DNA from: Erinaceus europaeus
Taxonomy: Eukaryota; Chordata; Mammalia; Eulipotyphla; Erinaceidae
Reading direction: 5' to 3'
Length of the DNA stretch: 64,000 nucleotides
NCBI RefSeq assembly: GCF_950295315.1
Contig: NC_080179.1
Location: 71,918,615-71,982,614, forward strand
The notes beneath the pieces are model-generated. The model saw only the letters and a list, made by a program, of their open reading frames with translations. It made no database searches and was not told the DNA's origin. How positions within the stretch are numbered: the stretch's first letter is position 1; each line of letters begins with the position of its first letter. The position numbers and the translations under genes are program-made. Positions 31,970-42,579 of the stretch are shown here, piece by piece.

Positions 31970-32170
31970 ATCTTTTTGCTGTGTCCCCACAAGGAGGAAA
32001 GGAGAGGTTATTTCTCTGAAGTGTCTTGGTTAATAGCAATAATCTCATACGGAAAGGCTCCCCCCTCCTGACCTAGTCACCACTTACAGGCCCAACCTCC
32101 AAATATCATTATCTAGACTTTTGGGACTTAGCATATAAATTTGGGGGAAAATTTCTATCCATAAAAATTT
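31970..32170. mobile_element. Possible ancient mammalian interspersed repeat
   Basis: GACCTAGTCACCACTTACAG, CAACCTCCAAATATCATTAT and GGGGGAAAATTTCTATCCAT resemble a repeat text common in mammalian genomes, but I cannot name the family with confidence. Confidence 0.35.
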
Positions 32171-32353
32171 TCTAATTAAGGAAGATTTTCATATCGACAC
32201 CCCTCTGGGAGCAGTGTGACTTCACTTGAAATAGCAAGCGAGCAGCTGGGACAAAGACTGATGACAATGTTTCAGTAAGGCTCAAGTATCAGGTATCAGG
32301 CTGCCCAAAAAGCCCAAGGTAAAGGCATTTTCTTTCTTTCTTTCCCCTTTTTC

Positions 32354-32437
32354 CTTTCTCTTCTCTTCTCTTCTCTTCTCTTCTCTTCTCTTCTCTTCTC
32401 TTCTCTTCTCTTCTCTTCTCTTCTCTTCTCTTCTCTT
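32354..32437. repeat. (TTCTC)n pentanucleotide microsatellite
   Basis: About 16 near-perfect CTCTT units in a longer pyrimidine tract (32325-32475). The + strand is almost pure C/T, so a strand-asymmetric or H-DNA-prone structure is possible. Confidence 0.95.
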
Positions 32438-32475
32438 CCTTGCCTCGCCTCCCGTCACCTTTTCTTTTCTTTTTT

Positions 32476-32990
32476 TAACAGTAACCTAGATGAACCAAGG
32501 TCACAATATAGTTCTAGTGAACTGTGAACCCGGAAGGAGCAAAGTATTTGATGAAAATGAATGAAGCAAAATTATGACTCTTCTCCTGAGACATTTTTCA
32601 CTCTATCCCCATAATCCTTGTCACACACTTCTGTTGTTTTTAAAATGAATCTTTGATTTGTTAAATAATAGATACCATATCTCATCCCGATGAGGAAGTC
32701 ACAAAGTCAAGCTCACTAGGGTCCAGTAAGAAAAAAATAAATGGATGAAACCAGGTCTAAGAGAAAGTACAGTCAATTACAGAAAACTGAAAAAAAAAAT
32801 CTATGCTTTAGTTAAAGACAAGCAAATGTGTATTAAAAATCACTGTGTAGGACTAGATGAACTGTTTGTAGCTAAATTCAGCTTTGCACTACCAGCGTGC
32901 TTTATGTCACTTACATTTACATCTCATTCATCTCAGCCAAGTACAAGGAGAATGTGAATAAAGATACAACTAAGCTTCTGGCGACAGTGG
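32476..32990. other. Unique DNA
   Basis: About 500 bp with no repeat or exon recognised. Confidence 0.4.
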
Positions 32991-32994
32991 GTTG

Positions 32995-33222
32995 TGTGTG
33001 GGGTATAGATAGCTCGGTGTCAGAGCACAGGATTTGAGTGCCTGAGATCCTAGGTTCAAGTCATGGTCATGCCATATGCCAAAGTTGACCAATGTTCTCA
33101 CCCTTATAAAAATATGTCACTCTTAGGGCCAGCAAGATAGCTTACCTGGAAAGGTAACTGCTTTGTCATGTGTACAATCTAAATCCATGGTTGGCCCCTC
33201 ACCACACAGAAGGGATATTTTA
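32995..33222 (+). mobile_element. Two forward SINEs
   Basis: GGGTATAGATAGCTCGGTGT to CACCCTTATAAAAATATG (32995-33115), then GGGCCAGCAAGATAGCTTAC to AGAAGGGATATTTTAAAAAA (33125-33228). Both lack part of the body. Confidence 0.7.
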
Positions 33223-33302
33223 AAAAAATTTATATTTATAAAAAAGAAACACTGACAAAACCATAGGACCCATCCCCTCCCCTGATAGTTTTCCTATTCT
33301 TT

Positions 33303-33582
33303 AAAATTTTTTTATTATTTATTTTCCCTTTTGTTGCCCTTGTTTTATTGTTGTTGTAGCTATTATTGTTGTTGCTGATGTCATCATTGTTGAATAGGAC
33401 AGAGAAATGGAGAGAGGAGGGAAGACAGGGGGAGAGAAAGAGAAGCACCTGCAAACCGTTTCATCACCTGTAAAGCGACTCCCCTGCAGGTGGGGAGCCG
33501 GGGGCTCGAACCAGGATCCTTACACCAGTACTTGCGCTTTGCGCCATGTGTGCTTAACCTGCTGCTCTACCGCCCCACCCCT
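33303..33582 (-). mobile_element. Full-length long-type SINE nested in LINE-1
   Basis: Tail TTTATTTTCCCTTTTGTTGC, (TTG)n, GGAGAGAGGAGGGAAGACAG, B-box sense read through GGGGCTCGAACCAGGATCC, head GCTCTACCGCCCCACC. Target duplication AGTTTTCCTATTCTTT / TGCTTTCCTACTCTTT. Confidence 0.92.
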
Positions 33583-33873
33583 GCTTTCCTACTCTTTATC
33601 CCTCTGGGAGTATGGACCCAGGGTCATTATGGGGTGTAGAGGGTGGAATGTCTGGCTTCTGTAATTGCTTCCCCGCTGAACATGAGCGTTGACAGGTTGA
33701 TCCATACTCCCAGCCTGTCTCTTTCTTTCCCTAGTGAGGCAGGGTTCTGGGGAAGCAGGGCTCCAGGACACATTGGTGGGTGGAGTTGTTGGCCCAGAGA
33801 AGTCTGGTTGGCATCACGGTGGCATCTAGAACCTGGTGGCTGAAAGAAGAGTTTGGATATAAAGCCAAACAAA

Positions 33874-33970
33874 GCTTTCATGCCTGAGGGTTCAAGTTCC
33901 CAGGTTCAATCCCCAGCACCACTTTAAGTCAGAGCTGAACAGTGCTCTGGTGTTTCTCTCTTTATCTCTG
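33874..33970 (+). mobile_element. SINE fragment between 50-bp direct repeats
   Basis: GTTCCCAGGTTCAATCCCCA and CAGAGCTGAACAGTGCTCTG identify a forward short-SINE fragment of 97 bp without a head or A-tail. It is flanked by 33823-33873 and 33971-34020, which repeat the same LINE text (CATCTRGAACCTGG ... AAAGCCAAACAAA). Confidence 0.75.
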
Positions 33971-34224
33971 CATCTGGAACCTGGAGGCTGAAAAAGAGCT
34001 AACATATAAAGCCAAACAAATTGTTGACTAATCATGAACCTAAAGGCTGGAATATTGCAGATGAAGATTTGGGGGAAAGGGTCTCCGTTTTGAAGATAGC
34101 TAGTAGGCCTACTAATGACTCTTTAGTGCTGTGTTATCTTTCCTTCTTTCTCTTTGTATCTTCTTTCCTTCCATTTTCAAATAATCATATTGAATAATGG
34201 TATACAGAAGAATTGTTGACACAG

Positions 34225-34550
34225 CGTAAACTTTTTTTTTTTTCTTTTGATCTATGTCGCTGTGATAGGTCCTGCACAGTGCTCCTACCACCAACACAAG
34301 TGCCTCCTCCTCATCGTGTCATGGGGAACCCAAGCCCTACCACACTCATCTCCTAGTTTAGAGTCCTTTGCTCTGGTGCAATACGCTCACCCAGTCCATG
34401 CTTCACCCTGTATCCCTCTTACTTCCCTTACTTCTTAAGTTCCATCTATAAGTATGATTATCTGGTAGACATCCATCTCTTTCTACCTTAATCTGAAGAA
34501 GTCACCCTGAGTCATGAAGCTCCAGTGATAAATAAATGAATAAATAAACA
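34225..34550 (-). mobile_element. LINE-1 3' UTR fragment and SINE tail
   Basis: Text to about 34440 (GCTCTGGTGCAATACGCTCA, CAAGTGCCTCCTCC) matches the reverse LINE-1 3' UTR seen at 53700. From 34480 CTGAAGAAGTCACCCTGAGT and AATAAATGAATAAATAAA is a forward SINE tail. Confidence 0.6.
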
Positions 34551-34882
34551 GGAAAAACAAACACATATTTAAAAAATAAGTAGCTTCTGGTGGTCCAGAT
34601 TTAAAGTATTTCTAATATAGGGAAAAGAAAGGGGAAATGATTTCTTCTAGAGTATAAGGTGAGTGGAGGCGGGTGAGGTAGGAACTGGGGACCAGGGGGC
34701 TTGAACTAGGTCCTGTGGTATGTGATCCATTGGGAAAGTCATGAGCTAACCCCCATGCAAAGATTCTTGGTCTGCTTCATGGAACAAATTCTTTTTTCCT
34801 CATCTATGTTATTATGATTGTGTTTGGAGAAGTTGGTCTCCTTTATTCAGCTTACTTTTATCTCTAAAGTATTTTTACGTAG
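34551..34882. other. Unique DNA with a SINE-head remnant
   Basis: GGGGGCTTGAACTAGGTCCT near 34697 is a decayed reverse SINE head. The rest was not recognised. Confidence 0.4.
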
Positions 34883-34884
34883 TG

Positions 34885-35085
34885 TGGCTGGGTAGTGGTA
34901 CACCTGGTTGAGTGCACAGGTCACTACACTCAGGGATCCAGGTTCAAGTCCCCGGTCCTTATCTGTGGAGGAGAAGCTTCAGGGGCAGTGAAGAAGGACT
35001 TCAGCTTTACCTCTCTGTCTTTCTCCCTCTCTTTCCACTTGTCTCTCAATTTCTCTGTCTTGCTCCAATAAAATAGTAAAAAATA
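34885..35085 (+). mobile_element. SINE, forward (short B type)
   Basis: GGGTAGTGGTACACCTGGTT head, GGTTCAAGTCCCCGGTCC B-box, CT-rich body, tail CAATAAAATAGTAAAAAATA. Confidence 0.88.
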
Positions 35086-35089
35086 ATAA

Positions 35090-36490
35090 TATATTTTCAC
35101 TTTGCTGCCAAGCTAATGTTCTTATAGCATTTATAATATTTGTGCTCCATTTAAAAGGTAACATTTGGTGACTTGTGGTTGCATTTAAGAAAATACTAAA
35201 CTTCCTACCACAACACATACATGACCTTCCATATTAATCTAATGTAGCTTTCAAGTACGCTTTCTTATCATCCTTTCTTCCATTCTTGCTGTCAGTCTTT
35301 GTCCAGTGAAGAACTTGCTCCCATTTCTCAAAAGGGCCATGGTAGGTCACACTTTTGTCTCCCGTTGCTCAGACTGACAAACCCAGTGTTTAATGTGTCT
35401 CGTGTGACAAATCCTCCCTTGTGAAAATCTGAGCCACACTTAAAAGCAGAAAATGATGTTGTATTGGGGAACAAAGACTGAATTTAACACCTGATAAACT
35501 GATAATTCTGATGTTTAAAATGGGTTTGGGATGAGTGTTTATTCTCACACTATTTAAGAATCCATTGGGGTGTCTGCCCCTGCCTCTGCTTCTCTGGATA
35601 GGAAGGGTTGCATTGGCTTTGCTAACTTGTGTAATCAGAAAATGAATGCCATAAATCCAGGCTGGAAATCAGATCTTTCACCATTCCTGTCTGCAGTGGT
35701 GTATTACTTTTTCTCGATAGCCATGGCAACCAGCGCTCTGCAAGTTATTGGGCTATAGTTCACATGGTCTCTTTGGTAGGGAAGCTGCAAGCAATCCGTT
35801 TTTTCTCACAAAATAAACTGGGTGAAACGAGATTATACAATAGGAGACTATCAAATCACGTTATGTAAATATGGATGAAATAAAGTAAGATCTATTCACT
35901 CTGAAGTGCGATCAGGTATTAAGAAGAGCCTAATGGAATTTACATGAATTCTCATAAATAAACCTCCTTCAGTTACCATCCTCCTCAGCTAGGAGGCAAG
36001 GACTATATACTCCAGTCTCTGACATCTTATGAGATCATGGCTAGGGATCTAAAAATATTTTTACATCTGTTATTTAATATTGCTTCATGAAATGAGAGAA
36101 AATCATAAACAATTGTTGCCTCTGCTGTGGGTATTCAGCATTCGAATTGTATTTGACCTTGGTGGATTTCACTGGGTTATAAATGGGGAGGGTCATTCGG
36201 AGGTCAATGTTCTACAGACAAATTCACACCAGGTGATCACAATAATAGAAATATTATCTCTCACAAATAAGAACATAAGACTAAATTGTAATCCTACTCA
36301 GATTAGAGGCTCCCTATGGCAATTACAATGTGTAGTGCCTGCATTTCATTAAACTGTCAAGGTTAAGTAGGTCATCGATGTGCTTGAATACTGAAAGTTG
36401 AGTGGGGAAAACTGAAATAACCTGGGCTGAAATTATGGTGTACCAAGCCCCAGTGATAATCATGGTTATCAATAATTAATCAATCAACAA
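35090..36490. other. Unique DNA, about 1.4 kb, candidate conserved non-coding stretch
   Basis: No repeat was recognised. Open frames at 35570-35758 and 36080-36352 (+) lack domains and conserved splice context. The text from 35540 to 36350 is compositionally balanced and holds an RFX-type motif, so it is a candidate regulatory element. Confidence 0.4.
35719..35732. promoter_or_regulatory. RFX X-box-like motif
   Basis: AGCCATGGCAAC carries a perfect right half (GGCAAC) and a near-perfect left half of the RFX palindrome. RFX factors act at ciliary and neural enhancers. Evidence is motif only. Confidence 0.3.
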
Positions 36491-36502
36491 GGGAAGAAAT
36501 AA

Positions 36503-36560
36503 AGGAAGGAAGGAAGGAAGGAAAAAAGAAAGGAAGGAAGGAAGGAAGGAAGGAAGGAAA
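36503..36560. repeat. (AAGG)n microsatellite
   Basis: About 13 AAGG-type units interrupted by AAAAAAGAAAGG. Confidence 0.95.
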
Positions 36561-36561
36561 A

Positions 36562-36695
36562 AGATTGGCAGAATAGCTCGCTTGAATAATGTAGTGCTTT
36601 GTCATGTGCTTCATCAGGGTCAAGCGCTGAAGGCAGCTCTGGTGGTGTTCTCTTTCACTCCCTCTGACTCTCCATTTCTATCTTAAAAAACAAAA
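36562..36695 (+). mobile_element. SINE, forward, older family
   Basis: GATTGGCAGAATAGCTCGCT head, GTGCTTTGTCATGTGCTTCA, CT-rich body, A-rich tail with ACACACAGC. Confidence 0.7.
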
Positions 36696-36979
36696 CATAC
36701 ACACAGCAAAAGATAAAACAAAAACTTAAGTAACTTTTATTCCTGAATAATTCAGGTAATATGAATTTAGTTTCACTATATATGAAAAAGAAAGATTAAA
36801 TGCCCTTCCATGGTTAATGTTCTCCTTGCTTTCATCATTCCTTGTTTAAATGTGGGATGTGTCAAACCATTTATTCAAATCCAGAACCTCTCACATGCAA
36901 GACAATTGTTCTATTAAGAAACTACTTCCCCAAATTTTTTGATAATATAAATGCCATGTAACTCCCTTTCCCCTTTTCT

Positions 36980-37005
36980 TTTCAGAGAGAGAGAGAGAGA
37001 CAGAC

Positions 37006-37036
<31 letters not shown>

Positions 37037-37160
37037 CCTGTATCACTGCTTGACCACTTGAGAATCTTCTCTTCTAGACATAGGGATGCAGGTTTGAACC
37101 TAGATCCTTGGGTATAACATCATGTGCGCTCTATTGGTTGAGACACCTCCTGGCCCCAAA
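36980..37160 (-). mobile_element. SINE, reverse orientation, (GA)n body
   Basis: A GAGAGA run (36985-37034), ACCTGTATCACTGCTTGACC, GGTTTGAACCTAGATCCTTG, head end GACACCTCCTGGCCCC. Confidence 0.8.
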
Positions 37161-37780
37161 TGTTATACAACTTTTTAAAGCTTTATGATTTGCTTTAAGG
37201 CCATTGTTTTTAATTTCCCTTTTTCTTTTGTATTTATTTGTGCTCTGATACACTGTTTCCATCATTATTCACGTCCATACAATTAAAGTATAATATAAAC
37301 TTGAATATTTATTACCTTTGATTTTAATATATATTTCATTTCAACTTAATACAGTTCATTGTTTAAAAAGATTTTGATGCAGAAAGAGTCCAGTACCTCA
37401 CATAGGTGCCAGAATGCTAAGCCTCCCCCCCCTGCCCAATTTTCACTGTGTATTTTGTGACGAGGGCTAGAGAGTTAAGTGCCACTCCTCCCTCCCCAGA
37501 GCTCTGTTTTTATCTTTGGTGCTGTCCATGGTGTATTCTCATCTGACTTATGGGGTTAAACAGAAGACCTGATAAACAAGAGGCATATACTCTATGCTAA
37601 GTCACATTTACATATGCTAAGTCACCCCTCTCCACAGGGCCCTATAACTTAATTTCAAATTGTTGGCTGTAAGAATTGGCACAGAAGTCCTAGCAATTTA
37701 CCAACAGCCTTTATCAGTCTACTTTGAGCCAGGCTCCAGCACATAATTAATTGTAGGTGATAGAACAAGGTATAGAGGGG
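37161..37780. other. Unique DNA with SINE-like scraps
   Basis: About 620 bp. AGTTAAGTGCCACTCCTCCC and GGTTAAACAGAAGACCTGAT near 37480-37580 resemble decayed SINE parts. Nothing else was recognised. Confidence 0.35.
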
Positions 37781-37975
37781 GCCAGGCAGTGGCACACCTG
37801 GCTAAGCGCACACATCACAGTGCACAAGGACCCAGGTTCAAGCCCTGGGTCCCCACCTGCAGGGGGAAAGCTTCATGAGTGGTGAAACAGGGCTGCAGGG
37901 GTCTCTCTGTCTCTCTATATCTTCCTCTCCTCTCAATTTCTTTCTGTCTCTATCCAATAATAAAAAAAAAAGAGA
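37781..37975 (+). mobile_element. SINE, forward (short B type), well preserved
   Basis: GGGGCCAGGCAGTGGCACAC head, B-box GGTTCAAGCCCTGGGTCCCC, CACCTGCAGGGGGAAAGCTT, CTCTCTGTCTCTCTATATCT, tail CCAATAATAAAAAAAAAAG. Confidence 0.93.
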
Positions 37976-38269
37976 ATAAGATGTGAAGGTTGAATCTCAC
38001 TTTCCAGTTTGAAAGATTTTGAGTGCTTAGACTCTGATTATGTAAACTTGTCAATTCCTTTCAGCTGTCAAAGTTATAAAAACATTAACTGAAAGGAATG
38101 AGAACTGTCCTTCATGTATGGTCAAAGCACCCAAACTCTGCAGAGGTCAATTCTTAGTTCTTAGTTGCATTTCTCTCTTCCACATTCAACATCTCTGACC
38201 ATGGCATGCATCTTGTCATTGAGGTATGCAGTTCCCCAGAATTTATCTTGTGGTTCCTACAAGTGATGA

Positions 38270-38719
38270 CTCTTTTTATTGCCACCAGAATTATCACTGG
38301 GGTTTAATGACTGCACAAGGAAGCTACCATTCCCAGCAGTCTTTTCTTTTTCTTTCTTTTATTTGATAGAATAGAGAGAAGTTGAGAAGGAGAGAGAGAG
38401 AAAGAGAAACCTGCAGCACTGCTTCTCTGCTTTTGGATCGATGGGCTTGAACCAAGGTCTTTATGAATAGTAATGTGTGCACCTGTTAACAGAGTATGCC
38501 ACCACCTGTCCCCCTCAAATGATCATTCTAAGGAATGATGAAATATGGACTTAAAATTAAAAACCTTATTTATTTATTATTGGGTAGATGCGGGGGGAGA
38601 GAAATTGAAAGGGAAGGAGGAGCTAGAAAGGAAAAGTGACAGAGAGACACCCGCAGCCCTGCTTTACCACTTGTGAAACTTTTCTGCTGTAGGTGGAGAC
38701 CAGAGGCTTGAACCTGGGT
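38270..38719 (-). mobile_element. Two reverse SINEs
   Basis: First, about 38270-38515: TTGCCACCAGAATTATCACT to GCCACCACCTGTCCCC. Second, about 38557-38719: TTATTTATTATTGGGTAGAT, CACCCGCAGCCCTGCTTTAC, GGAGACCAGAGGCTTGAACC; its head end has been lost. Confidence 0.8.
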
Positions 38720-38840
38720 CACTTAGAAATACCTCAGTTCAGAATTTCTTGTGAATGTCTGATTTTTTTTTCCCTGAAGGAAAAGTTCTTGGGTAATATC
38801 ACTATTTTATTTTCTTTTCAATCCCATTATCAAATAGATA
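38720..38840 (+). repeat. Direct repeat, copy 1
   Basis: About 120 bp starting CACTTAGAAATACCTCAGTT and including AAGTTCTTGGGTAATATCAC. It repeats at 39877-39996 in the same orientation with roughly one mismatch in ten. Confidence 0.85.
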
Positions 38841-39504
38841 TGAATTTTCAATGTAACAACTGCTGATTTGCTAAGCACTATTATATTGTTGATTTTTTTT
38901 CCTTACACTAAATAGAACGAATTCCTTCATATTCCAGTTGAGTATCTACCATTAATTCAAAATGTCCAAGGAGTATGCCAGGAAGTAGAAAAAAGGACAC
39001 ATCATAGGAAATTAAGGGAATTGACATTAAAACGGTTTAGCTCTTCAATTAAAGTCAAAACAACTATGCTGTATGAAGAACACAATATTATTTTCTTCCT
39101 CATCAGGGCTTTACTCTGAACAACTATTGTGTGAAGAATGAAGCATGCGCCAGTCTGTTTCTTGCAGTAATTGGTTTTATCCATTATGTGTTTCAGTGAT
39201 GGCAAACAGGACACTGCTAATAAAGAGAAAGCCAGTAGGTGACATCTGAAATATAGCTGAGTATGAAGACCCAGAGAGATAGAAATTGCCTTTGGTTCAT
39301 TCCTGCTATCAAGTTAATCTATCTTCTGATTTTTTTTTTCTTTTAGAGAAAAACCATTTTGATTCCATGTCAAGGCAGAGAATCAAATAGTGAGTTCTAT
39401 TTTTCTCTCTGCCTACATGGCCTGCTGGGGGCCAACTAGGTCACCAGTTTGGCAAAGGACAGCCCCTCATCATTAAGTTGGAGGACTCAAAGAGCAGGAC
39501 CAAC
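38841..39504. other. Unique DNA
   Basis: No exon or young repeat. GGCCTGCTGGGGGCCAACTA at 39419 begins a GC-richer block that leads into the dispersed repeat below. Confidence 0.35.
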
Positions 39505-39650
39505 AGCTTGAAAGCTGTCAGGAGCTGCTTGTTGCTGGCTATGAAAGTGACTGGGATCCATGTGGATTCAGTCACCTAGGAAGGATCGTCAGTTTCCCCA
39601 ATGAATGGGTACTCACTGGATGCACCATGGGAAGGTCGATCCAATGCATC
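39505..39650 (-). mobile_element. Dispersed retroposon-like repeat, copy 1
   Basis: The 146-bp text from GAAAGCTGTCAGGAGCTGCT to GGTCGATCCAATGCATC matches 55921-56066 in the same orientation with few differences. At 55877-56064 it is a bounded insertion with target duplications. Family not recognised. Confidence 0.75.
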
Positions 39651-39876
39651 CCACCAGTATCATCCTTGAACACAGCGATAGACTAGAAGGAGGACAAACA
39701 AATGGTGGGACTTCTTCTGTGTTTAGTTGTTGGCTCTTGCTTTGTTTTCTGAAAGATAGAATAATTTCATTTCAGGGTTCCTCTGTTTAAAATGGTTCTG
39801 TACAATTGCCATACACATATCTGAAAACTCCAGAAAAGGGTAAAAATGGAAATAGAGATCTTTCCTGATCATCTCA

Positions 39877-39996
39877 CACTTAGAAATACCTCAGTTCAGA
39901 ATTTCTTGTAAATGTCTTTATTTTTTTCTTCCCTGAAGAAAAAGTTCTTGGGTGATATCACTATTTTATTTTACTTTCAATTCCAGTATCAATTTA
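39877..39996 (+). repeat. Direct repeat, copy 2
   Basis: Partner of 38720-38840, 1.16 kb away. It runs directly into reverse LINE-1 3' UTR text. Confidence 0.85.
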
Positions 39997-40330
39997 TCAA
40001 ATAAATATTGATTTGGAGGATTTTTTGTTGTTGTTGTCAACAGGGTGCATTTCTCCAAGATAGGTATCAGTATATTTCACCGTCAATCAAACCATCACCT
40101 TATTCTGGCAGACATTTAGGTCCCCAGTGTCCCCTTAGTAACTGCTTCCTCTCCCTTCTGAGTTCTTCTGCTATGTGCTGTGATAGGCTGCAGACGATTG
40201 GTTCCCCAGCCTGTATTGTCCTTTGTTTTGTTTCTTCGCACCCACCTGGATGTCACCATTTTAAGAGGACCATCATTTGCCGGGTTTTATAAAATGCCTC
40301 CAGGTATTTGGACCTGATGACACTTTCAAC
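39960..40330 (-). mobile_element. LINE-1 3' region, 5' truncated
   Basis: TTTCAATTCCAGTATCAATT, GATAGGTATCAGTATATTTC and CATTTAGGTCCCCAGTGTCC parallel 27040-27210 in the same order. Confidence 0.8.
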
Positions 40331-40650
40331 AATAGTGTCTGAGAGTATTTGTTCTATTGCATCCATGTGAACTTGTGATATCGTCATTTAATGTGAACAA
40401 TGAACTATAGATACGTGGCAGTTCATTATTTAATTTAATTTTTGTTTATTAGATTAATGATGCTTTTGGCTGAAGTTGAACTGCCTTTTGCCTTTTCATG
40501 AACAGCTATAGTTCTTTTGTGAATAACTTGATGTGCTTTTTCTACTTCAAACATTTAGAATGTTTACATTTGGTATGGTGATGTGTAAAAACATCTACAT
40601 GTAAAAGAGAAATATTTTACACAGATGTGTTTTTTTAATTAGTGATTTAA
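40331..40650. other. Unique DNA
   Basis: About 320 bp, nothing recognised. Confidence 0.35.
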
Positions 40651-40654
40651 TAAT

Positions 40655-41514
40655 GATCAATAAGATTGTGGGATAAGAGGGGTACAATTCCACACAATTC
40701 CCATCACCAGAGTTCCACATCCCATCCTCTCCATTGGAAACTTAGTGGATTCTTCTTCATATTGGATCTCGCCATTTTCAGCCACATGGATAGCTAGCTC
40801 ATCATTTATCTTGTAAGCATCTCATACATCACACTTCCTATTTGTTAGTCTGATAATTAAATAGGTAACATTTCTGGGATAGTTTATTTTGGTCAGAACT
40901 TGCCTATGTGACATCCATTCCTCTAGGTTTGATACACTTTGTGAGTTCATTTTTGTTTGACATTTACCTTTGAGTATTCTGAGAGTCCGAAGTAGAGAAT
41001 GTTTTCCAGAAGAGAAGATGCATTTGCCTTTCTTTCTGCTAGAATACAGGGAACACAACTGATGTGATTTCTTTTCCTTCATGTATCCTTGGACAAATTG
41101 GCTAGTAGTCTGTGTCCCCTATTATTGATAAGACTCTAGTACTCCTCCTCAGGATCCAGGAGTTGAAGGCTTTTTACTGCTTCACTTAGTTATGTGTACT
41201 TTGGTTTGTAGGTAAGTTCTTTTCCCCCAGGTAACTTGTAAATATCTCTTATTTCCTCTTGATATTCTACAATTCACTATTTACGTTTTCAAATTCTGCT
41301 ATAACTTTCACACACTATTTTGAATAGACCTCTTTGATTTGGGTCATTTGTCCTTTACTATCTTTTTGGAATATTGCTTCTCCACTGTAGTTCTCTCCCC
41401 ACAGCTTCCATTTTGGAGCTTTGCTTGGTGTTTCTTGAGTGTTCCTTCATGCTGAACTTTGGCAAATGGCTCATTTCTTTCTTTCCTTCTTCCATTCTTC
41501 CTTCCTTTCCTTTC

Positions 41515-41575
<61 letters not shown>

Positions 41576-42540
41576 TCTCTTTCAGCTAAGACTGGTCACT
41601 ACATTTCTGTATTTTATTGAAAGATTAAAAAACTAAAGCAACTGCATACATGTACAGAATACACATGACTGTAAAGTGTAGATAAGTGAGACAAGTTGAA
41701 GGGTTATTTTCTGATATAAGGTTTGGGTTAGAGATCTTGAACTTTACATTCTATCTGCAGGTTCTTGTGAGTAGTCACCACATCACTGACAGTAAGCATC
41801 CTTTGCAGATGGGGTACTTGAGTATCTGGGTATATAGCTAACTTCTTACTTTCCAAATGCCAAGCTTCTTTTTCTTTAAAAATATGATCAGGTTTGGCTG
41901 AGACACAGACAGACTGTCTTTCCCATTGCCCCGAGACTTTCTTCAGTATCCTTGCTGAATTATTGGGCACCATTCAGTTCTCTCCATATCAGTTTCATCT
42001 CTAACTGTGGACTTCCTAACTTCACTGTGCCTCTTAAAGTTTATATTTTATTGGGCGCATTTTTCTTTTTAAAATGTCTGTGTTCTTTCTCATTTTCTTT
42101 GTTTTCCCCTATTTTATTATAATTTCTTGCCTTTTTCTAAATGGGAATTTTTTGAGCATGCAGAAGACATTAAGTTTAAAGCCTTTGGCATATTGATTAA
42201 TGAATTGTTGCTGTTTTGATATGTGTGATTTTGCTTTAAGTGGAAATATTTGTTCTACGTCTTTTCTCTGTCCCTATTCCTGAGACCCCTTACCTAATGT
42301 TAAATTTTACTTCTCACCTCAGGGCTCCTCTCCCATAGTGACTGGATAGTTCAGATCTAGTTACAGAGCAAAAAGGCTGTCTGATTCATTTTCTAAATTT
42401 TGTAGTTTTGCCTGTGATCTTTTTCCTTCTTAGCCTCAGAACTTGCTCAAACAAAACTATAGCCACAGGTGGTAGCTGTTAACAGTGTTGATTTAACTAC
42501 ATTCCCATACTGCTTATTTGAGTTTTTTCAGTTTTCATAT
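40655..42540 (-). mobile_element. Old LINE-1 3'-type sequence, then unassigned DNA
   Basis: 40660-40740 carries GGATAAGAGGGGTACAATTC and CCATCACCAGAGTTCCACAT, the LINE-1 3' terminus. The following 1.8 kb may be the older continuation of that region but has no shared copy in the window to prove it. A CTTT microsatellite interrupts it. Confidence 0.4.
41502..41572. repeat. (CTTT)n microsatellite
   Basis: About 16 TTTC units within a pyrimidine tract that begins at 41477. Confidence 0.95.
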
Positions 42541-42579
42541 AGAATGTATTTATTTTATTAGTAACTTAATATTGATTTA

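Larger units (their letters stand above)
33225..34115 (-). mobile_element. LINE-1 3'-terminal copy with two nested SINE events
   Basis: It starts TAAAAAAGAAACACTGACAA and continues past the inserted SINE (33303-33582) with ACTCTTTATCCCTCTGGGAG, GCTTCCCCGCTGAACATGAG and AATTGTTGACTAATCATGAA. A short SINE fragment at 33874-33970 lies between two 50-51-bp copies of LINE text. Confidence 0.85.

Noticed and set aside
33823..34020. The 50-bp repeats as an ordinary target-site duplication
   Set aside because: Target duplications made by LINE-1 are usually under about 20 bp, and the enclosed SINE piece has no A-tail, so it is listed as an unexplained structure instead.
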